A stretch of DNA of 64,000 bases from Saccharibacillus brassicae (GCF_006542275.1 NZ_CP041217.1:2651501-2715500); one strand, 5' to 3'. Counted from the first letter of the stretch, positions 41,470 to 50,982 are shown. Numbers and translations are program-made. Notes: a model not told the origin generated them from the letters alone.

Positions 41470-42417
41470 ATGCAGCACAGGATGCGTGTATTTTCAGGAT
41501 CGTCCAATCCGGGTCTGGTGGACCGGATCTGCAACGATTTGGGCGTTACGCCCGGCAAGGTCAAACTGACCAAATTCAAGAGCGGCGAGAGTTACGTACA
41601 TTACGAAGAAAGCATTCGCAATCTGGACGTCTTTCTCGTGCAGTCGCTGTCCCATCCGATCAACGAGCATTTCGTCGAACTGCTCGTCATGATCGACGCC
41701 GCCAAGCGGGCTTCCGCCCGTACGGTCAACGTGGTCATTCCCTACTACGGATATGCCCGCCAGGAGCGCAAAGCCGCGCCGCGCGAACCGATCTCGGCCA
41801 AGATGGTCGCGGACGTGCTGACGACGGCCGGCGCGAGCCGCGTCGTCACCATCGAACTGCACGCGGCCGCCATCCAAGGATTTTTCAACATTCCGGTCGA
41901 TCACCTCACGACGCTCGATCTGATCGCCAATTATTTGCGCAGCAAAAACATTACCGATCCGGTCGTCGTGTCTCCGGACGCGGGCCGCGCGAAGCTCGCC
42001 GAGAAGCTGGCGAACCGGCTCGATTCGCCGGTCGCCATCATGCTCAAGAAACGTCCGGCTCACAATCAGGCGATGATTACCCACGTGATCGGCGACGTCG
42101 AAGGGCGTACCCCGATCATCATGGAAGATCTGATCGATACCGGCTCCACGATTCTCAAAGTGGTGGAAGGACTGAAGGAACGCAACGCCAAGGACTCGAT
42201 CGTCTGCGCGACGCACGGCGTATTCTCGGACGGCGCGCTGCAGCGCCTGGAACATCCGAATATCCAGGAAGTCGTGATCACCGACTCGATCGCGCTTCCG
42301 GCGGACCATTCGGACCGCTTCACCGTACTGCCGGTCGCTCCGATGCTCGCCCGGGCCATCCACATCATCCTGGAAGGCGGATCGCTCGCGACGCTGTTCA
42401 GCGACTCGGGGATCTGA
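41470..42417 (+). CDS. prs: Ribose-phosphate pyrophosphokinase
   Basis: A 315-residue enzyme making PRPP from ribose-5-phosphate and ATP. ATP/ribose loop region PYYGYARQERKAAPREPISA, VVSPDAGRAKLAEKLANRL and the PRPP-binding loop IIMEDLIDTGSTI are clear. Bacillales usually carry a housekeeping prs beside glmU; this copy sits directly after the his operon, whose first enzyme uses PRPP, so it may be a second, pathway-linked paralogue. It has its own promoter. GGGAGGG precedes the ATG. Confidence 0.93.
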   Translation: MQHRMRVFSGSSNPGLVDRICNDLGVTPGKVKLTKFKSGESYVHYEESIRNLDVFLVQSLSHPINEHFVELLVMIDAAKRASARTVNVVIPYYGYARQERKAAPREPISAKMVADVLTTAGASRVVTIELHAAAIQGFFNIPVDHLTTLDLIANYLRSKNITDPVVVSPDAGRAKLAEKLANRLDSPVAIMLKKRPAHNQAMITHVIGDVEGRTPIIMEDLIDTGSTILKVVEGLKERNAKDSIVCATHGVFSDGALQRLEHPNIQEVVITDSIALPADHSDRFTVLPVAPMLARAIHIILEGGSLATLFSDSGI

Positions 42418-42495
42418 CCGGGATTTGACGGGGATCTGACCGTCCCGGCGCCGAAAAAAGGGACCGGGTCAAGGACCGAAGCGTCGGCCGCTTGG

Positions 42496-42525
42496 TTGGG
42501 AGCGACCGGGGAATTATGGTATACT
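42496..42525 (+). promoter_or_regulatory. Promoter of the TPR-protein gene
   Basis: TTGGGA (42496-42501), 18-base spacer, and extended -10 TGGTATACT (TATACT 42520-42525). Confidence 0.65.
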
Positions 42526-42573
42526 GGTTTCGCTATTCGTTTTTAAGCGGTTAACAAAGGGGGCCTTGCTCAG

Positions 42574-44307
42574 GTGAACGGGAACAATCGGCGTGAAGAG
42601 AAGCCGCGGACCAATGTGGTTTCTTTATCGATGGACGAAAGCTTTTTTTTCGAAAGAGCCGTCCGCGCGCTGGATCGCTACCAATATGACAAGGCGTTGA
42701 AATATTTTCGCAAATCGGTCGAACTAAAACCGGACAATCCGGTGAATCATTGCAACATGGCGGGTATATTATCCGAGATGGGCAATTACGAAGCGTCGAA
42801 CGAAGTGCTGCTGCACGTGCTGGACGAAGTCGATCCTTCCATGACGGAGTGCCGGTTCTACATGGCGAACAACTTCGCGAACATGGAACGGTTTGAAGAA
42901 GCCGAGACCGCGCTGCTGAAATATCTGGAAGAAGACGCTGCGGGGCAGTTCCTGCACGAAGCGGAAGAGATGATCGACCTGCTTCAACTGGAATTGAACC
43001 GCAAGATCCGCGATCACAGCGTGCTGGCCCGCCGCGGTTCCGACCGGCACGAACGGGCCCGGACGATGCTGGAAGAAGGCATGTTCGCCGAAGCGGCCGA
43101 CCTGCTGGAAGAACTGCTGAAGGAGTATCCCGAATTTGCCGCCGCCGCCAACAATCTGGCGTTGGCCTACTACTATATGGGCATGACCGACCGGGCGCTC
43201 GGCGTGGTGGAAGACGTGCTGGAGCGCGAACCCGGCAATCTGCACGGGCTGTGCAATCTGGCGATCTTCCGCCGCCATTCCGGCCCCGAAGGCGCCGAGG
43301 AAGCTTCGCGCCTGGCGCGCCGCCTGACGGCGATCATCCCGTTCCATCGCGAACACGCCTTCAAGCTGGCGACCACGCTCGGCATTCTGGGCGAACACGA
43401 AGCGGCTTACCTGCATTTTCGCAGGCTGTTGACGGACGAGGAAGCGTCCGCCGACGCTTCGCTCCATCATTACTGCGCCGTGGCCGCCGTGCTGAGCGGC
43501 AGACCCGAAGCGGCCGAGAAGCTGTGGAAGACGACGCTGAAGCTCGATCCGGAAGCCGAAGCGGCGGCCTATTATCTCGATCGCCTGCCGGAGTGGCAGA
43601 CCGACGGCATCGCCGAGCCGGTCAGCTACCATTACCGGCTCGAAGCGGTGCGCCGGTCGGAGCTCTGGCAGCGCTGGGAAGAACGGCTGCCCGAAGATTC
43701 GCCGGCGATTCGCGCCGCGCTGATCCGCACGCTGCGTACCGGCAGCGAGGAAGACAAGCACCATGCGCTGCAGGCGTGCCGGCCGCTGGCGGACGAAGAG
43801 ATGACGCGGGTCCTGAGGGACCTCGCCTATGACGAGCGCGAATCGGAAAGCGTACGCGGCCTGGCACTTTCGATTCTGGTCGACAACGGATTTGAGCAGG
43901 CGGAGCCGGACGCCGAAGACGAACGGTCTTCGGCTCTGTTCTCCCTCGAACCGGCAGAACTGCCGGTGTGGGAGAAACGTTGGCAGGACGTGCTCGACGC
44001 GGCGATCCGCTCTTCGTGCGCGCCCGGCGATTTCAGCCTGCGGCGCGATCTGGAGTCGCTCTGGACCGATTTTCTGCGCCGGCTGTATCCCGAAGTTCCC
44101 GTGCTTTCCTACGTGGAAGGCTGGGCGGCGGCGCTTGATTACCTGACCGACAAGCTTCGCCGCGGCACCTCGACCTACGAAGAGGTCGGCCGGCGTTACG
44201 GCGTGTCGGCTTCGACCGTCGGACGCTACGTCAAACGGGTGGACCAGGTGTGCAGCATCAAGGAACGCATGACCCTGCACGGAAGAGATCACCGGAAAGG
44301 ACTGTAA
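42574..44307 (+). CDS. TPR-repeat protein with C-terminal helix-turn-helix (YvcD position)
   Basis: A 577-residue cytoplasmic protein. Residues about 20-360 hold tetratricopeptide-like helix pairs (ALDRYQYDKALKYFRKSVEL, AAANNLALAYYYMGMTDRAL). The middle is helical and Glu/Arg-rich. The last 65 residues contain EEVGRRYGVSASTVGRYVKR, a clear helix-turn-helix. B. subtilis has a TPR protein, YvcD, in the same place between the his operon and trxB; I infer a counterpart, without proof that sequence matches throughout. GTG start at 42574 after AAAGGGGG. Function unknown. Confidence 0.8.
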   Translation: MNGNNRREEKPRTNVVSLSMDESFFFERAVRALDRYQYDKALKYFRKSVELKPDNPVNHCNMAGILSEMGNYEASNEVLLHVLDEVDPSMTECRFYMANNFANMERFEEAETALLKYLEEDAAGQFLHEAEEMIDLLQLELNRKIRDHSVLARRGSDRHERARTMLEEGMFAEAADLLEELLKEYPEFAAAANNLALAYYYMGMTDRALGVVEDVLEREPGNLHGLCNLAIFRRHSGPEGAEEASRLARRLTAIIPFHREHAFKLATTLGILGEHEAAYLHFRRLLTDEEASADASLHHYCAVAAVLSGRPEAAEKLWKTTLKLDPEAEAAAYYLDRLPEWQTDGIAEPVSYHYRLEAVRRSELWQRWEERLPEDSPAIRAALIRTLRTGSEEDKHHALQACRPLADEEMTRVLRDLAYDERESESVRGLALSILVDNGFEQAEPDAEDERSSALFSLEPAELPVWEKRWQDVLDAAIRSSCAPGDFSLRRDLESLWTDFLRRLYPEVPVLSYVEGWAAALDYLTDKLRRGTSTYEEVGRRYGVSASTVGRYVKRVDQVCSIKERMTLHGRDHRKGL

Positions 44308-44369
44308 CGTCCGATCCGTAGACACTGGAAGAAACGCAAAACCCAATCAACCCTGAGGAGGATGTCTGT

Positions 44370-45329
44370 ATGCAAAAGCACAAAACCGTAGTCATCGGAA
44401 CCGGCCCGTCCGGCCTTACCGCAGCCATTTACCTGGCTCGCGCCAGCTTGAACCCGCTCGTGATCGAAGGTCTTCAACCGGGCGGACAGCTGACGACCAC
44501 GACCGAAATCGAGAACTTCCCGGGCTTCCCGAACGGAATCATGGGACCGGAACTGATGGACAATATGCGTCAGCAGGCGGAGCGTTTCGGCGCCGAGTTC
44601 ATGAACGGCTGGGTCGATTCCGTCGACTTCTCCACGCGCCCGTTCAAGATTACCGTTGAAGGCGCCGAGCCGATCGAAGCGGATTCGGTCATTATCTCCA
44701 CCGGCGCATCGGCCCGCTACCTCGGCATTCCGGGCGAGCAGGACAATATCGGACGCGGCGTCAGCACGTGCGCGACCTGCGACGGATTCTTTTTCCGCGG
44801 CAAAAAATTGATCGTTGTCGGCGGCGGCGACTCCGCGATGGAAGAAGCCAGCTTCCTGACGCGTTTCGCGACCGAAGTAACCGTCGTTAACCGCCGCGAA
44901 GAACTTCGCGCTTCGAAGATCATGCAGGACCGCGCGCGCGAGAACGAGAAAGTCTCGTGGGCGCTCAACCGTCAGCCGCTGGAAGTCGTAGCGGGCGACA
45001 CCGGCCTCAAAGGGCTGAAAGTGCTCAACAACGAGACCGGACAGGAAGAACTGCTGGAAGCGGACGGCGTCTTCGTGGCGATTGGCCACACGCCGAACAC
45101 GACGTTCCTGCAGGGCAAGCTTGAGCTGGACGGCCACGGCTACGCGATCGTCAAGCCGGGCACGACCGAGACGAACATCCCGGGCGTCTTCGCCTGCGGC
45201 GACGTGCAGGACACCAAGTACCGCCAGGCGATCACGGCTGCGGGCAGCGGCTGCATGGCGGCGATGGACTGCGAGAAGTATCTCGAAGGCAGCGTCGTGC
45301 ACGACTGGAGCGAATCGCTCGATCGTTAA
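44370..45329 (+). CDS. trxB: Thioredoxin reductase
   Basis: A 319-residue FAD enzyme that passes electrons from NADPH to thioredoxin. FAD-binding GTGPSGLTAAIYLARA (10-25), redox-active Cys134-A-T-Cys137 (VSTCATCDGFF), NADPH-binding VVGGGDSAMEEASFL and the C-terminal GDVQDTKYRQAITAAGSG. GAGGAGG site before ATG. Ends at a hairpin terminator. Confidence 0.97.
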   Translation: MQKHKTVVIGTGPSGLTAAIYLARASLNPLVIEGLQPGGQLTTTTEIENFPGFPNGIMGPELMDNMRQQAERFGAEFMNGWVDSVDFSTRPFKITVEGAEPIEADSVIISTGASARYLGIPGEQDNIGRGVSTCATCDGFFFRGKKLIVVGGGDSAMEEASFLTRFATEVTVVNRREELRASKIMQDRARENEKVSWALNRQPLEVVAGDTGLKGLKVLNNETGQEELLEADGVFVAIGHTPNTTFLQGKLELDGHGYAIVKPGTTETNIPGVFACGDVQDTKYRQAITAAGSGCMAAMDCEKYLEGSVVHDWSESLDR

Positions 45330-45367
45330 TTGTTGGAATCCACCTTCTTCATGAAGCTTCAGGCGCG

Positions 45368-45411
45368 CAGGCGAAAATCCGTCACGGAATTTTTCGTCTG
45401 TGCGTTTTTTT
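45368..45411 (+). terminator. Terminator of trxB
   Basis: Stem CAGGCGAAAATCCG with CGGAATTTTTCGTCTG (one extra base), TCA loop, then TGCG and seven Ts. Confidence 0.85.
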
Positions 45412-45470
45412 GCGTATATGGAAAAAGATCGGATCGGACAGATGGGGACACGGGAAGGGGAGATCGACTC

Positions 45471-46265
45471 ATGGGGATGGGCATGGACGGTGCGGGAGCC
45501 GGAAAAGTCGAAAAAGCCGACCGCCGCTATCTGCGGCGGGTCGAGCTGCTGCGCGGACAGATTCAAACGCCGGACGAATATCCGTTCAATCTGCCGGCGG
45601 TGCGGGAACTGGAAAGCCTCGAATTCCATCCACGTGTCACGTACATCGTGGGCGAGAACGGGGTCGGCAAGTCGACGCTGCTGGAAGCGATCGCGACCGC
45701 CTGGGGCTTCAATCCGGAAGGAGGCACGCTGAACCTCAATTTCGCGACCGCCGAGACCCATTCTCCGCTGCACCGGTATCTTCGGCTGATCCGGGGCACG
45801 GCGCGGCCGAAAGACGGTTATTTTTTTCGGGCGGAGAGTTATTACAATGTGGCGACGACGATCGATGAACTGGACCGGCAGCCGGACGCCGGTCCCGCGA
45901 TCATCGACAGCTACGGCGGACGTTCGCTGCACGAACAGTCGCACGGAGAAGCTTTTTTCGCGACGTTCATGCACCGGTTCGGTTCGGGCGGCCTGTATAT
46001 TCTCGACGAGCCGGAAGCGGCGCTGTCGCCTGTCCGGCAACTGGCGATGCTGACGCGTATCCATGAATTGGTGCGCAGGGGCGGACAGTTTATCATCTCG
46101 ACCCATTCTCCGCTGCTGATGTCCTACCCGGACAGCCGGCTGTACAATCTGACCGCAAGCGGCATTCGAACGTGCCGGGTGGAGGAGACGGAACATGATA
46201 TCGTGACGCGGCAATTTCTCAACAACCGCGAACGGATGCTGGCGGAGCTGCTGCGAGACGAATAG
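45471..46265 (+). CDS. AAA-type ATPase, predicted (COG3910-like)
   Basis: A 264-residue ABC-like ATPase without a membrane domain. Walker A GENGVGKST (61-69), a signature-like segment SYGGRSLHEQSHGEAF, Walker B LYILDEPEAALSP near residue 178 and a His in FIISTHSPLLMSYPDS. This fold is shared with RecF/SMC-type and OLD-type ATPases, and small stand-alone members are common but uncharacterised. No nuclease or partner gene is adjacent. AAGGGGAG precedes ATG 45471; ATGs at 45477 and 45483 are alternatives. Confidence 0.82.
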   Translation: MGMGMDGAGAGKVEKADRRYLRRVELLRGQIQTPDEYPFNLPAVRELESLEFHPRVTYIVGENGVGKSTLLEAIATAWGFNPEGGTLNLNFATAETHSPLHRYLRLIRGTARPKDGYFFRAESYYNVATTIDELDRQPDAGPAIIDSYGGRSLHEQSHGEAFFATFMHRFGSGGLYILDEPEAALSPVRQLAMLTRIHELVRRGGQFIISTHSPLLMSYPDSRLYNLTASGIRTCRVEETEHDIVTRQFLNNRERMLAELLRDE

Positions 46266-46592
46266 GGGAATCAGCGAATCCGTGAATCGGGAAATAAGCG
46301 AAGCGGGGAAGGAGGGCAAGACGCCGTAAACCCCGCCCCGCAAGGGATTCAACGCCCCCGGGCGTGCCGCGGTACGCGATAAAGACAGGCGAACGGGCAA
46401 AAGGGCGCGCCCCGAAGTCAAGAAAAGGCTTTCGACCCTTGCGGGACAAGGCTTTGCACGAAGGCGCGCTCGCTTGACCGAAACCGGGTGTTCGCTTATA
46501 GTGGGAGACGAAGGAAACGGATTTTGGACTTGAGCAAACAAAGCGATGAATTCCTGCATTCTCTATATTGAAGAAAAAAGGTGGCTTGTAAC
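46266..46592. other. Intergenic region upstream of glcK
   Basis: 327 bases without a gene. It holds an inverted repeat CCCGCAAGGG (46337-46346) / CCCTTGCGGG (46436-46445) about 90 bases apart, several smaller GC hairpins (CGCCCCCGGGCG, GGGCGCGCCC), an AAGGCTTT direct repeat flanking the second arm, and the glcK promoter. Confidence 0.55.
46474..46502 (+). promoter_or_regulatory. Promoter of the glcK-rapZ-yvcK-whiA operon
   Basis: -35 TTGACC (46474-46479), 17-base spacer, -10 TATAGT (46497-46502). Confidence 0.8.
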
Positions 46593-47540
46593 ATGTCTGA
46601 AAATGTCTACGTCGGGATGGATCTGGGCGGCACCACGATCAAGGTCGGTCTGTGCAGCGAGAGCGGCGTTCTGCTGCATACTTATGAAGGGCCCACGGGA
46701 GTGGCGGAAGGTCCGGAGACGGTCATTGCCAATATGGCGGAATACGTTCGCCGGGTCGTCGAAGAATCGCCTTATGCCTGGGAACAACTGGCCGGAGTCG
46801 GCGCCGGGGTGGCCGGATTCACGAACGTTCGTGACGGAATCATCGTCATGGCACCGAACATAGGCCTCAAAGACGTTCCGATCCGCGCCATTCTGGAAGA
46901 GCGGCTCGGCAAGCCCGTCAAGATCGATAACGACGCCAACGTCGCCGCGCTCGGCGAAGCGTGGAGCGGCGCCGGAGCCGGCGTCGAGAACTGCGTATGC
47001 TATACGCTGGGAACCGGCGTAGGCGGCGGCATCATCATCAACGGCCGCATCTACCAGGGCTCTGCCGGCATGGCGGGCGAGATCGGCCATATCGACGTCG
47101 TGCCGGACCTGGAAGCGATCCAGTGCGGCTGCGGCAAGACCGGCTGCCTGGAGACCGTCTCTTCGGCGACGGGCATCATCCGCATGGCGAAGGAAGCGGT
47201 AGAGCGCGGCGAGCGCACCTTTATCGCCGACGCGAGCGAGATTACGGCCAAGACGGTGTTCGACGCCGCCAAAGCGGGCGACGAAGTGGCGCTGCGCATC
47301 GTCAAGCGCGCCGCGTTCTACCTCGGCAAGTCGATGGCGACCGTGGCAGCGGTATTGAATCCGCAGAGCTTCATCATCGGCGGCGGCGTATCGAAAGCCG
47401 GCGACATTCTGTTCAACCCGATTCGCGAGACGTTCGCGCAGCTGACGCCCGCCCCGCTTCAAGGAGGCGTGCAGATCGTTCCGGCGATGCTCGGCAATGA
47501 CGCCGGCATGATCGGCGCGGCCGGCCTGATGATTCGTTAA
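46593..47540 (+). CDS. glcK: Glucokinase, ROK family
   Basis: A 315-residue sugar kinase phosphorylating glucose with ATP. ATP-binding [13 protein letters not shown] (8-20), ROK signature region with [18 protein letters not shown], and the zinc motif C178-G-C180-GKTG-C185. It has no helix-turn-helix, so it is a kinase, not a ROK repressor. ATG 46593 has AAAGGTGG; a GTG four codons upstream lies in that site. First gene of an operon with rapZ, yvcK and whiA, whereas B. subtilis has the NUDIX gene yvcI at this point. Confidence 0.93.
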   Translation: MSENVYVGMDLGGTTIKVGLCSESGVLLHTYEGPTGVAEGPETVIANMAEYVRRVVEESPYAWEQLAGVGAGVAGFTNVRDGIIVMAPNIGLKDVPIRAILEERLGKPVKIDNDANVAALGEAWSGAGAGVENCVCYTLGTGVGGGIIINGRIYQGSAGMAGEIGHIDVVPDLEAIQCGCGKTGCLETVSSATGIIRMAKEAVERGERTFIADASEITAKTVFDAAKAGDEVALRIVKRAAFYLGKSMATVAAVLNPQSFIIGGGVSKAGDILFNPIRETFAQLTPAPLQGGVQIVPAMLGNDAGMIGAAGLMIR

Positions 47541-47568
47541 CGAAGCAAGCCAGGGAGGGAAAGCTCGC

Positions 47569-48474
47569 ATGACCGATATCCAAAAAGAAGGCAGGGCGGC
47601 TCCGGCCGCCACGCTGATGATCATTACGGGAATGTCGGGAGCCGGCAAGACGATCGCCGTGCAGAGCCTGGAAGATCTGGGGTTTTTCTGCGTCGACAAC
47701 CTGCCGCCGGTCCTGATCCCCAAGTTCGCCGAGCTGATCGATCAGTCCAACGGCAAGATCGCCAAGGTGGCGCTGGTCATCGACCTGCGCGGCCGGGAGT
47801 TCTTCGCCGCGCTGTCCGAATCGCTGTCTTTTATCAAAGACCATTTTACGATTCACAGCGAGATTCTGTTCTTCGACGCGGATGACGCCGTGCTCGTGCA
47901 GCGCTACAAGGAAACGCGCCGCCGGCATCCGCTCGCCCCGGACGGCATGCCGCTCGACGGCATTCGCCTGGAACGCAAAATGCTGGAAGAACTCAAAAAT
48001 TCGGCGACCCAGATCATCGATACGACGAATATGAAGCCGGCCGTTCTCAAAGAGAAGATCATCTCCCGCTTCTCGCATATGGAAAGCCATCAATTATCGG
48101 TCAACGTCACGTCGTTCGGCTTCAAGTACGGCGTGCCGATCGATGCGGACCTTATTTTCGACGTGCGATTCCTGCCCAACCCGCATTACGTCGACAATCT
48201 GCGTCCGCTGACGGGTCAGAACAGCGACGTGTACGATTACGTCATGAAATGGCCGGAGACCCAGACGTTTCTGACCAAGCTGCTGGACATGCTGCATTTT
48301 CTCATTCCGCAGTACCGCAAAGAAGGCAAGAGCCAGGTGATTATCGGCATCGGCTGTACCGGCGGCAAGCACCGTTCGGTCGCCATCTCCGAATATTTGG
48401 GACGGATGCTGGGAGCAAGCGAAACGGAAAGAGTGCGCGTCAATCACCGGGACGCCGATCGGGACCGTCATTAG
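47569..48474 (+). CDS. rapZ: RapZ/YvcJ family nucleotide-binding protein
   Basis: A 301-residue P-loop protein. Walker A GMSGAGKT (21-28), Walker B-like VALVIDLRG and the conserved C-terminal block [20 protein letters not shown]. In E. coli RapZ is an RNase adaptor that controls GlmS; in B. subtilis YvcJ binds and hydrolyses GTP and affects competence. Which applies here is not known. GGGAGGG site before the ATG; 85 bases before yvcK. Confidence 0.94.
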   Translation: MTDIQKEGRAAPAATLMIITGMSGAGKTIAVQSLEDLGFFCVDNLPPVLIPKFAELIDQSNGKIAKVALVIDLRGREFFAALSESLSFIKDHFTIHSEILFFDADDAVLVQRYKETRRRHPLAPDGMPLDGIRLERKMLEELKNSATQIIDTTNMKPAVLKEKIISRFSHMESHQLSVNVTSFGFKYGVPIDADLIFDVRFLPNPHYVDNLRPLTGQNSDVYDYVMKWPETQTFLTKLLDMLHFLIPQYRKEGKSQVIIGIGCTGGKHRSVAISEYLGRMLGASETERVRVNHRDADRDRH

Positions 48475-48559
48475 AATCGCAGCCGCCGGCTTTTTCGGAA
48501 CATGCCGGAACGGCCGGCAAGCGATTCGAAGCGGTTAACGTACGGAGGAGTGAACATTC

Positions 48560-49555
48560 ATGAATATTAAGCAACAGGCGCAGCGGCCCGTGCGTCGCCC
48601 CCGAATCGTAGTGATGGGCGGCGGAACGGGTTTGTCCGTCATGCTGCGGGGTCTCAAGCAGCAGCCGCTCGACATTACGGCCATCGTGACGGTAGCCGAC
48701 GACGGCGGCAGTTCCGGCATTCTGCGCAGCGAGATGCAGATGCCGCCCCCGGGCGATATCCGCAACGTGCTGACGTCGCTTGCCGACGTGGAGCCGCTGC
48801 TCTCGGACATGCTGAGCTACCGCTTCAAGACCGGAAGCGGTCTTGCGGGGCACAGCCTGGGCAATCTGATCCTGGCCGCCATGACGGACATCTCGGGCGA
48901 CTTCGTCACCGCCGTGCGCGAGCTCGGGCGGGTATTCGCCGTCCGCGGAGTCGTCTACCCCGCCGCCAAGGAAGGCGTCATTTTGCATGCGGAAATGGAA
49001 GACGGCACGATCGTGACCGGCGAGTCGAGCATTCCGGAATACGGCGGACGAATCAAGCGGATTTTCCTCGAACCGGCCGAAGTCGAAGCGCTGCCGGAAG
49101 CCGTGCTGGCGATCCAGCGCGCCGACGCGATCCTGATCGGTCCGGGCAGCCTCTACACGAGCCTGCTGCCGAATCTGCTCGTGCCGCAGCTGGCCGAAGC
49201 GGTCGTCGCGTCCAACGCGATCAAGATGTATATTTGCAACGTCATGACCCAACCGGGCGAAACGGACGGGTTCAGCGTGGGCGACCATCTTCAGGCCGTG
49301 TACGACCATGTCGGCAGCCATCTGTTCGACTACGTGCTCGTCAACAGCGGGCATATTCCCGAAGACGTGCAGCTTCGCTACGCGGAAGAAGGCGCGACGC
49401 CGGTCCGGTTGGACCTGGAAGAGATCGCGGGCACGAACTGTACCGTCATTGCCGATACTTTCGTGAAGTACGGCACTTATCTGCGTCACGACGCGGATAA
49501 ATTAAGCGAACACATAAACAGGCTGGTGGCAGACTGGATGATACGGAAGGGGTGA
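48560..49555 (+). CDS. yvcK: YvcK/GlmR family gluconeogenesis factor
   Basis: A 331-residue protein of the CofD-like fold: [17 protein letters not shown] near the N-terminus, [37 protein letters not shown] and [20 protein letters not shown]. In B. subtilis YvcK (GlmR) binds UDP-GlcNAc, stimulates GlmS and is needed for growth on gluconeogenic carbon. Its position between rapZ and whiA is conserved across Firmicutes. ACGGAGGAG precedes the ATG. Confidence 0.95.
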   Translation: MNIKQQAQRPVRRPRIVVMGGGTGLSVMLRGLKQQPLDITAIVTVADDGGSSGILRSEMQMPPPGDIRNVLTSLADVEPLLSDMLSYRFKTGSGLAGHSLGNLILAAMTDISGDFVTAVRELGRVFAVRGVVYPAAKEGVILHAEMEDGTIVTGESSIPEYGGRIKRIFLEPAEVEALPEAVLAIQRADAILIGPGSLYTSLLPNLLVPQLAEAVVASNAIKMYICNVMTQPGETDGFSVGDHLQAVYDHVGSHLFDYVLVNSGHIPEDVQLRYAEEGATPVRLDLEEIAGTNCTVIADTFVKYGTYLRHDADKLSEHINRLVADWMIRKG

Positions 49556-49562
49556 ACAATCC

Positions 49563-50492
49563 ATGTCGTTTGCGGCTCAGACCAAAAAAGAATTGACGAT
49601 GGTGGAGGCGGACGCCTGCTGCGAACAAGCGGAGCTGTCGGCGCTTATACGCATGAACGGCTCGATCCAGCTCTCCAACAAAAAAGTCATTCTGGACATT
49701 TCTACCGAAAACGCGGCGATCGCACGCCGGATCTATTCTTTGATCAAAAAGCATTACAGCGTCCATACGGAGCTGCTCGTGCGCAAAAAAATGCGTCTCA
49801 AAAAAAACAACGTGTACATCGTCCGGATTCCGGCCGGCGTGCAGGAACTGCTCGCTTCGCTCAAGATCACGTCGGAAGGGTTCCAATTCCTGCCCGGCAT
49901 CAGTCCCGATATCGTCAAAAAGAACTGCTGCAAGCGTGCCTACCTGCGCGGCGCCTTCATGGCGGGCGGTTCGGTCAACAATCCGGAAGGGTCTTCGTAC
50001 CATCTGGAGATCGCCTCCATGTACGAAGAACACTGCCAGTCGCTCGTCGACCTGGCGAACGAATTCCATCTGAACGCCCGCTGCATCGAACGGAAGAAAG
50101 GCTTCATTTTCTACCTCAAAGAAGGCGAGAAGATCATTGAACTGCTGAATATTATCGGAGCCCATCAGGCTCTGTTCAAATTCGAGGACGTCCGGATCAT
50201 GCGCGACATGCGCAATTCGGTCAACCGGATCGTAAACTGCGAGACGGCCAACCTCAACAAGACGATCGGCGCCGCCGTGCGGCAGATCGACAATATCCGC
50301 TTCCTGCAAAGGGAAATGGGGCTGGAACGGCTGCCGGAGAAGCTGCGCGAAGTGGCGGAAGTCCGGTTGGCCCATCCCGAGATCAACCTCAAGGAAGTGG
50401 GCGAACTGCTCAAGGGCAACGTCAGCAAATCCGGCGTCAATCACCGGCTGCGCAAGCTCGATATTATGGCGGAGAAGATTCGGGGCGGCTGA
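49563..50492 (+). CDS. whiA: DNA-binding protein WhiA
   Basis: A 309-residue protein with an N-terminal LAGLIDADG-like domain ([20 protein letters not shown]) lacking nuclease residues and a C-terminal helix-turn-helix ([20 protein letters not shown]). In Streptomyces WhiA activates sporulation genes; in B. subtilis it binds DNA and affects division and chromosome segregation. GAAGGGGTG precedes the ATG, just after the yvcK stop. Its stop codon lies inside the terminator hairpin. Confidence 0.95.
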   Translation: MSFAAQTKKELTMVEADACCEQAELSALIRMNGSIQLSNKKVILDISTENAAIARRIYSLIKKHYSVHTELLVRKKMRLKKNNVYIVRIPAGVQELLASLKITSEGFQFLPGISPDIVKKNCCKRAYLRGAFMAGGSVNNPEGSSYHLEIASMYEEHCQSLVDLANEFHLNARCIERKKGFIFYLKEGEKIIELLNIIGAHQALFKFEDVRIMRDMRNSVNRIVNCETANLNKTIGAAVRQIDNIRFLQREMGLERLPEKLREVAEVRLAHPEINLKEVGELLKGNVSKSGVNHRLRKLDIMAEKIRGG

Positions 50493-50509
50493 GAGCCGCT
50501 CTTTTTTTT
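50485..50509 (+). terminator. Terminator overlapping the whiA stop codon
   Basis: Stem GCGGCT with AGCCGC, short GAG loop, then TCTTTTTTTT. The stop TGA is part of the hairpin. Confidence 0.85.
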
Positions 50510-50591
50510 GCGGTCAGTGTGGAAAAGGGCGGAGTGCGAAGGTTTGCAAACGCCGCGCTCGGTTTTAGACTAGTGTGAGCAACCGAAGTTA

Positions 50592-50600
50592 TGGTATACT
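50592..50600 (+). promoter_or_regulatory. Extended -10 promoter of the HPr-like gene
   Basis: TGGTATACT, about 60 bases before the start; an overlapping alternative TACAAT lies at 50604-50609. No clear -35. Confidence 0.55.
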
Positions 50601-50657
50601 GGGTACAATAATGCGTTTCGACAGGAACTTCATTTCGTATAGGGGGTAAGATTGCTC

Positions 50658-50927
50658 ATGACCAAACACCCGGTAGTCGTCAGACTGAAGACGGGGCTGC
50701 ACGCGAGACCTGCGGCTTTGTTCGTTCAGGAAGCCAATAAATATTCTTCCGAAATCTTTGTAGAGAAGGAAGACAAAAAAGTAAACGCCAAAAGCATCAT
50801 GGGCATCATGAGCCTGGCAATCAGTTCCGGTACTGAAGTTCACATCAGTGCGGAAGGCGCGGACGCCGAGCAGGCTGTAAACGCTTTAATGAGCCTTGTC
50901 AGCAAAGAAGAATTGGAAAACCAATAA
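50658..50927 (+). CDS. HPr-family phosphocarrier at the crh locus, with both His15 and Ser46
   Basis: An 89-residue HPr fold protein. Numbered from the ATG at 50658, His15 (LKTGLHARPAALF) and Ser46 (NAKSIMGIMSL) fall exactly at canonical positions. B. subtilis Crh, encoded at this place after whiA/yvcL, has Gln15 and cannot accept PTS phosphate; this protein keeps His15, so it could work both as PTS phosphocarrier and as HprK-controlled CcpA co-repressor. Outside position 15 it looks Crh-like (FVQEANKYSSEIFVEKEDKK). AGGGGG precedes the ATG; an in-frame TTG six bases upstream is an alternative start. Terminator follows. Confidence 0.9.
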   Translation: MTKHPVVVRLKTGLHARPAALFVQEANKYSSEIFVEKEDKKVNAKSIMGIMSLAISSGTEVHISAEGADAEQAVNALMSLVSKEELENQ

Positions 50928-50982
50928 TTCTTGTGCCAGCTTCCCGTTAGGCGATATTTTTGCATAGATACGCCGCCCATCG

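Noticed and set aside
42408-42442. 13-base direct repeat (GGGGATCTGACCG) at the end of prs
   Set aside because: Short local duplication around the stop codon, with no further structure; most likely slippage.
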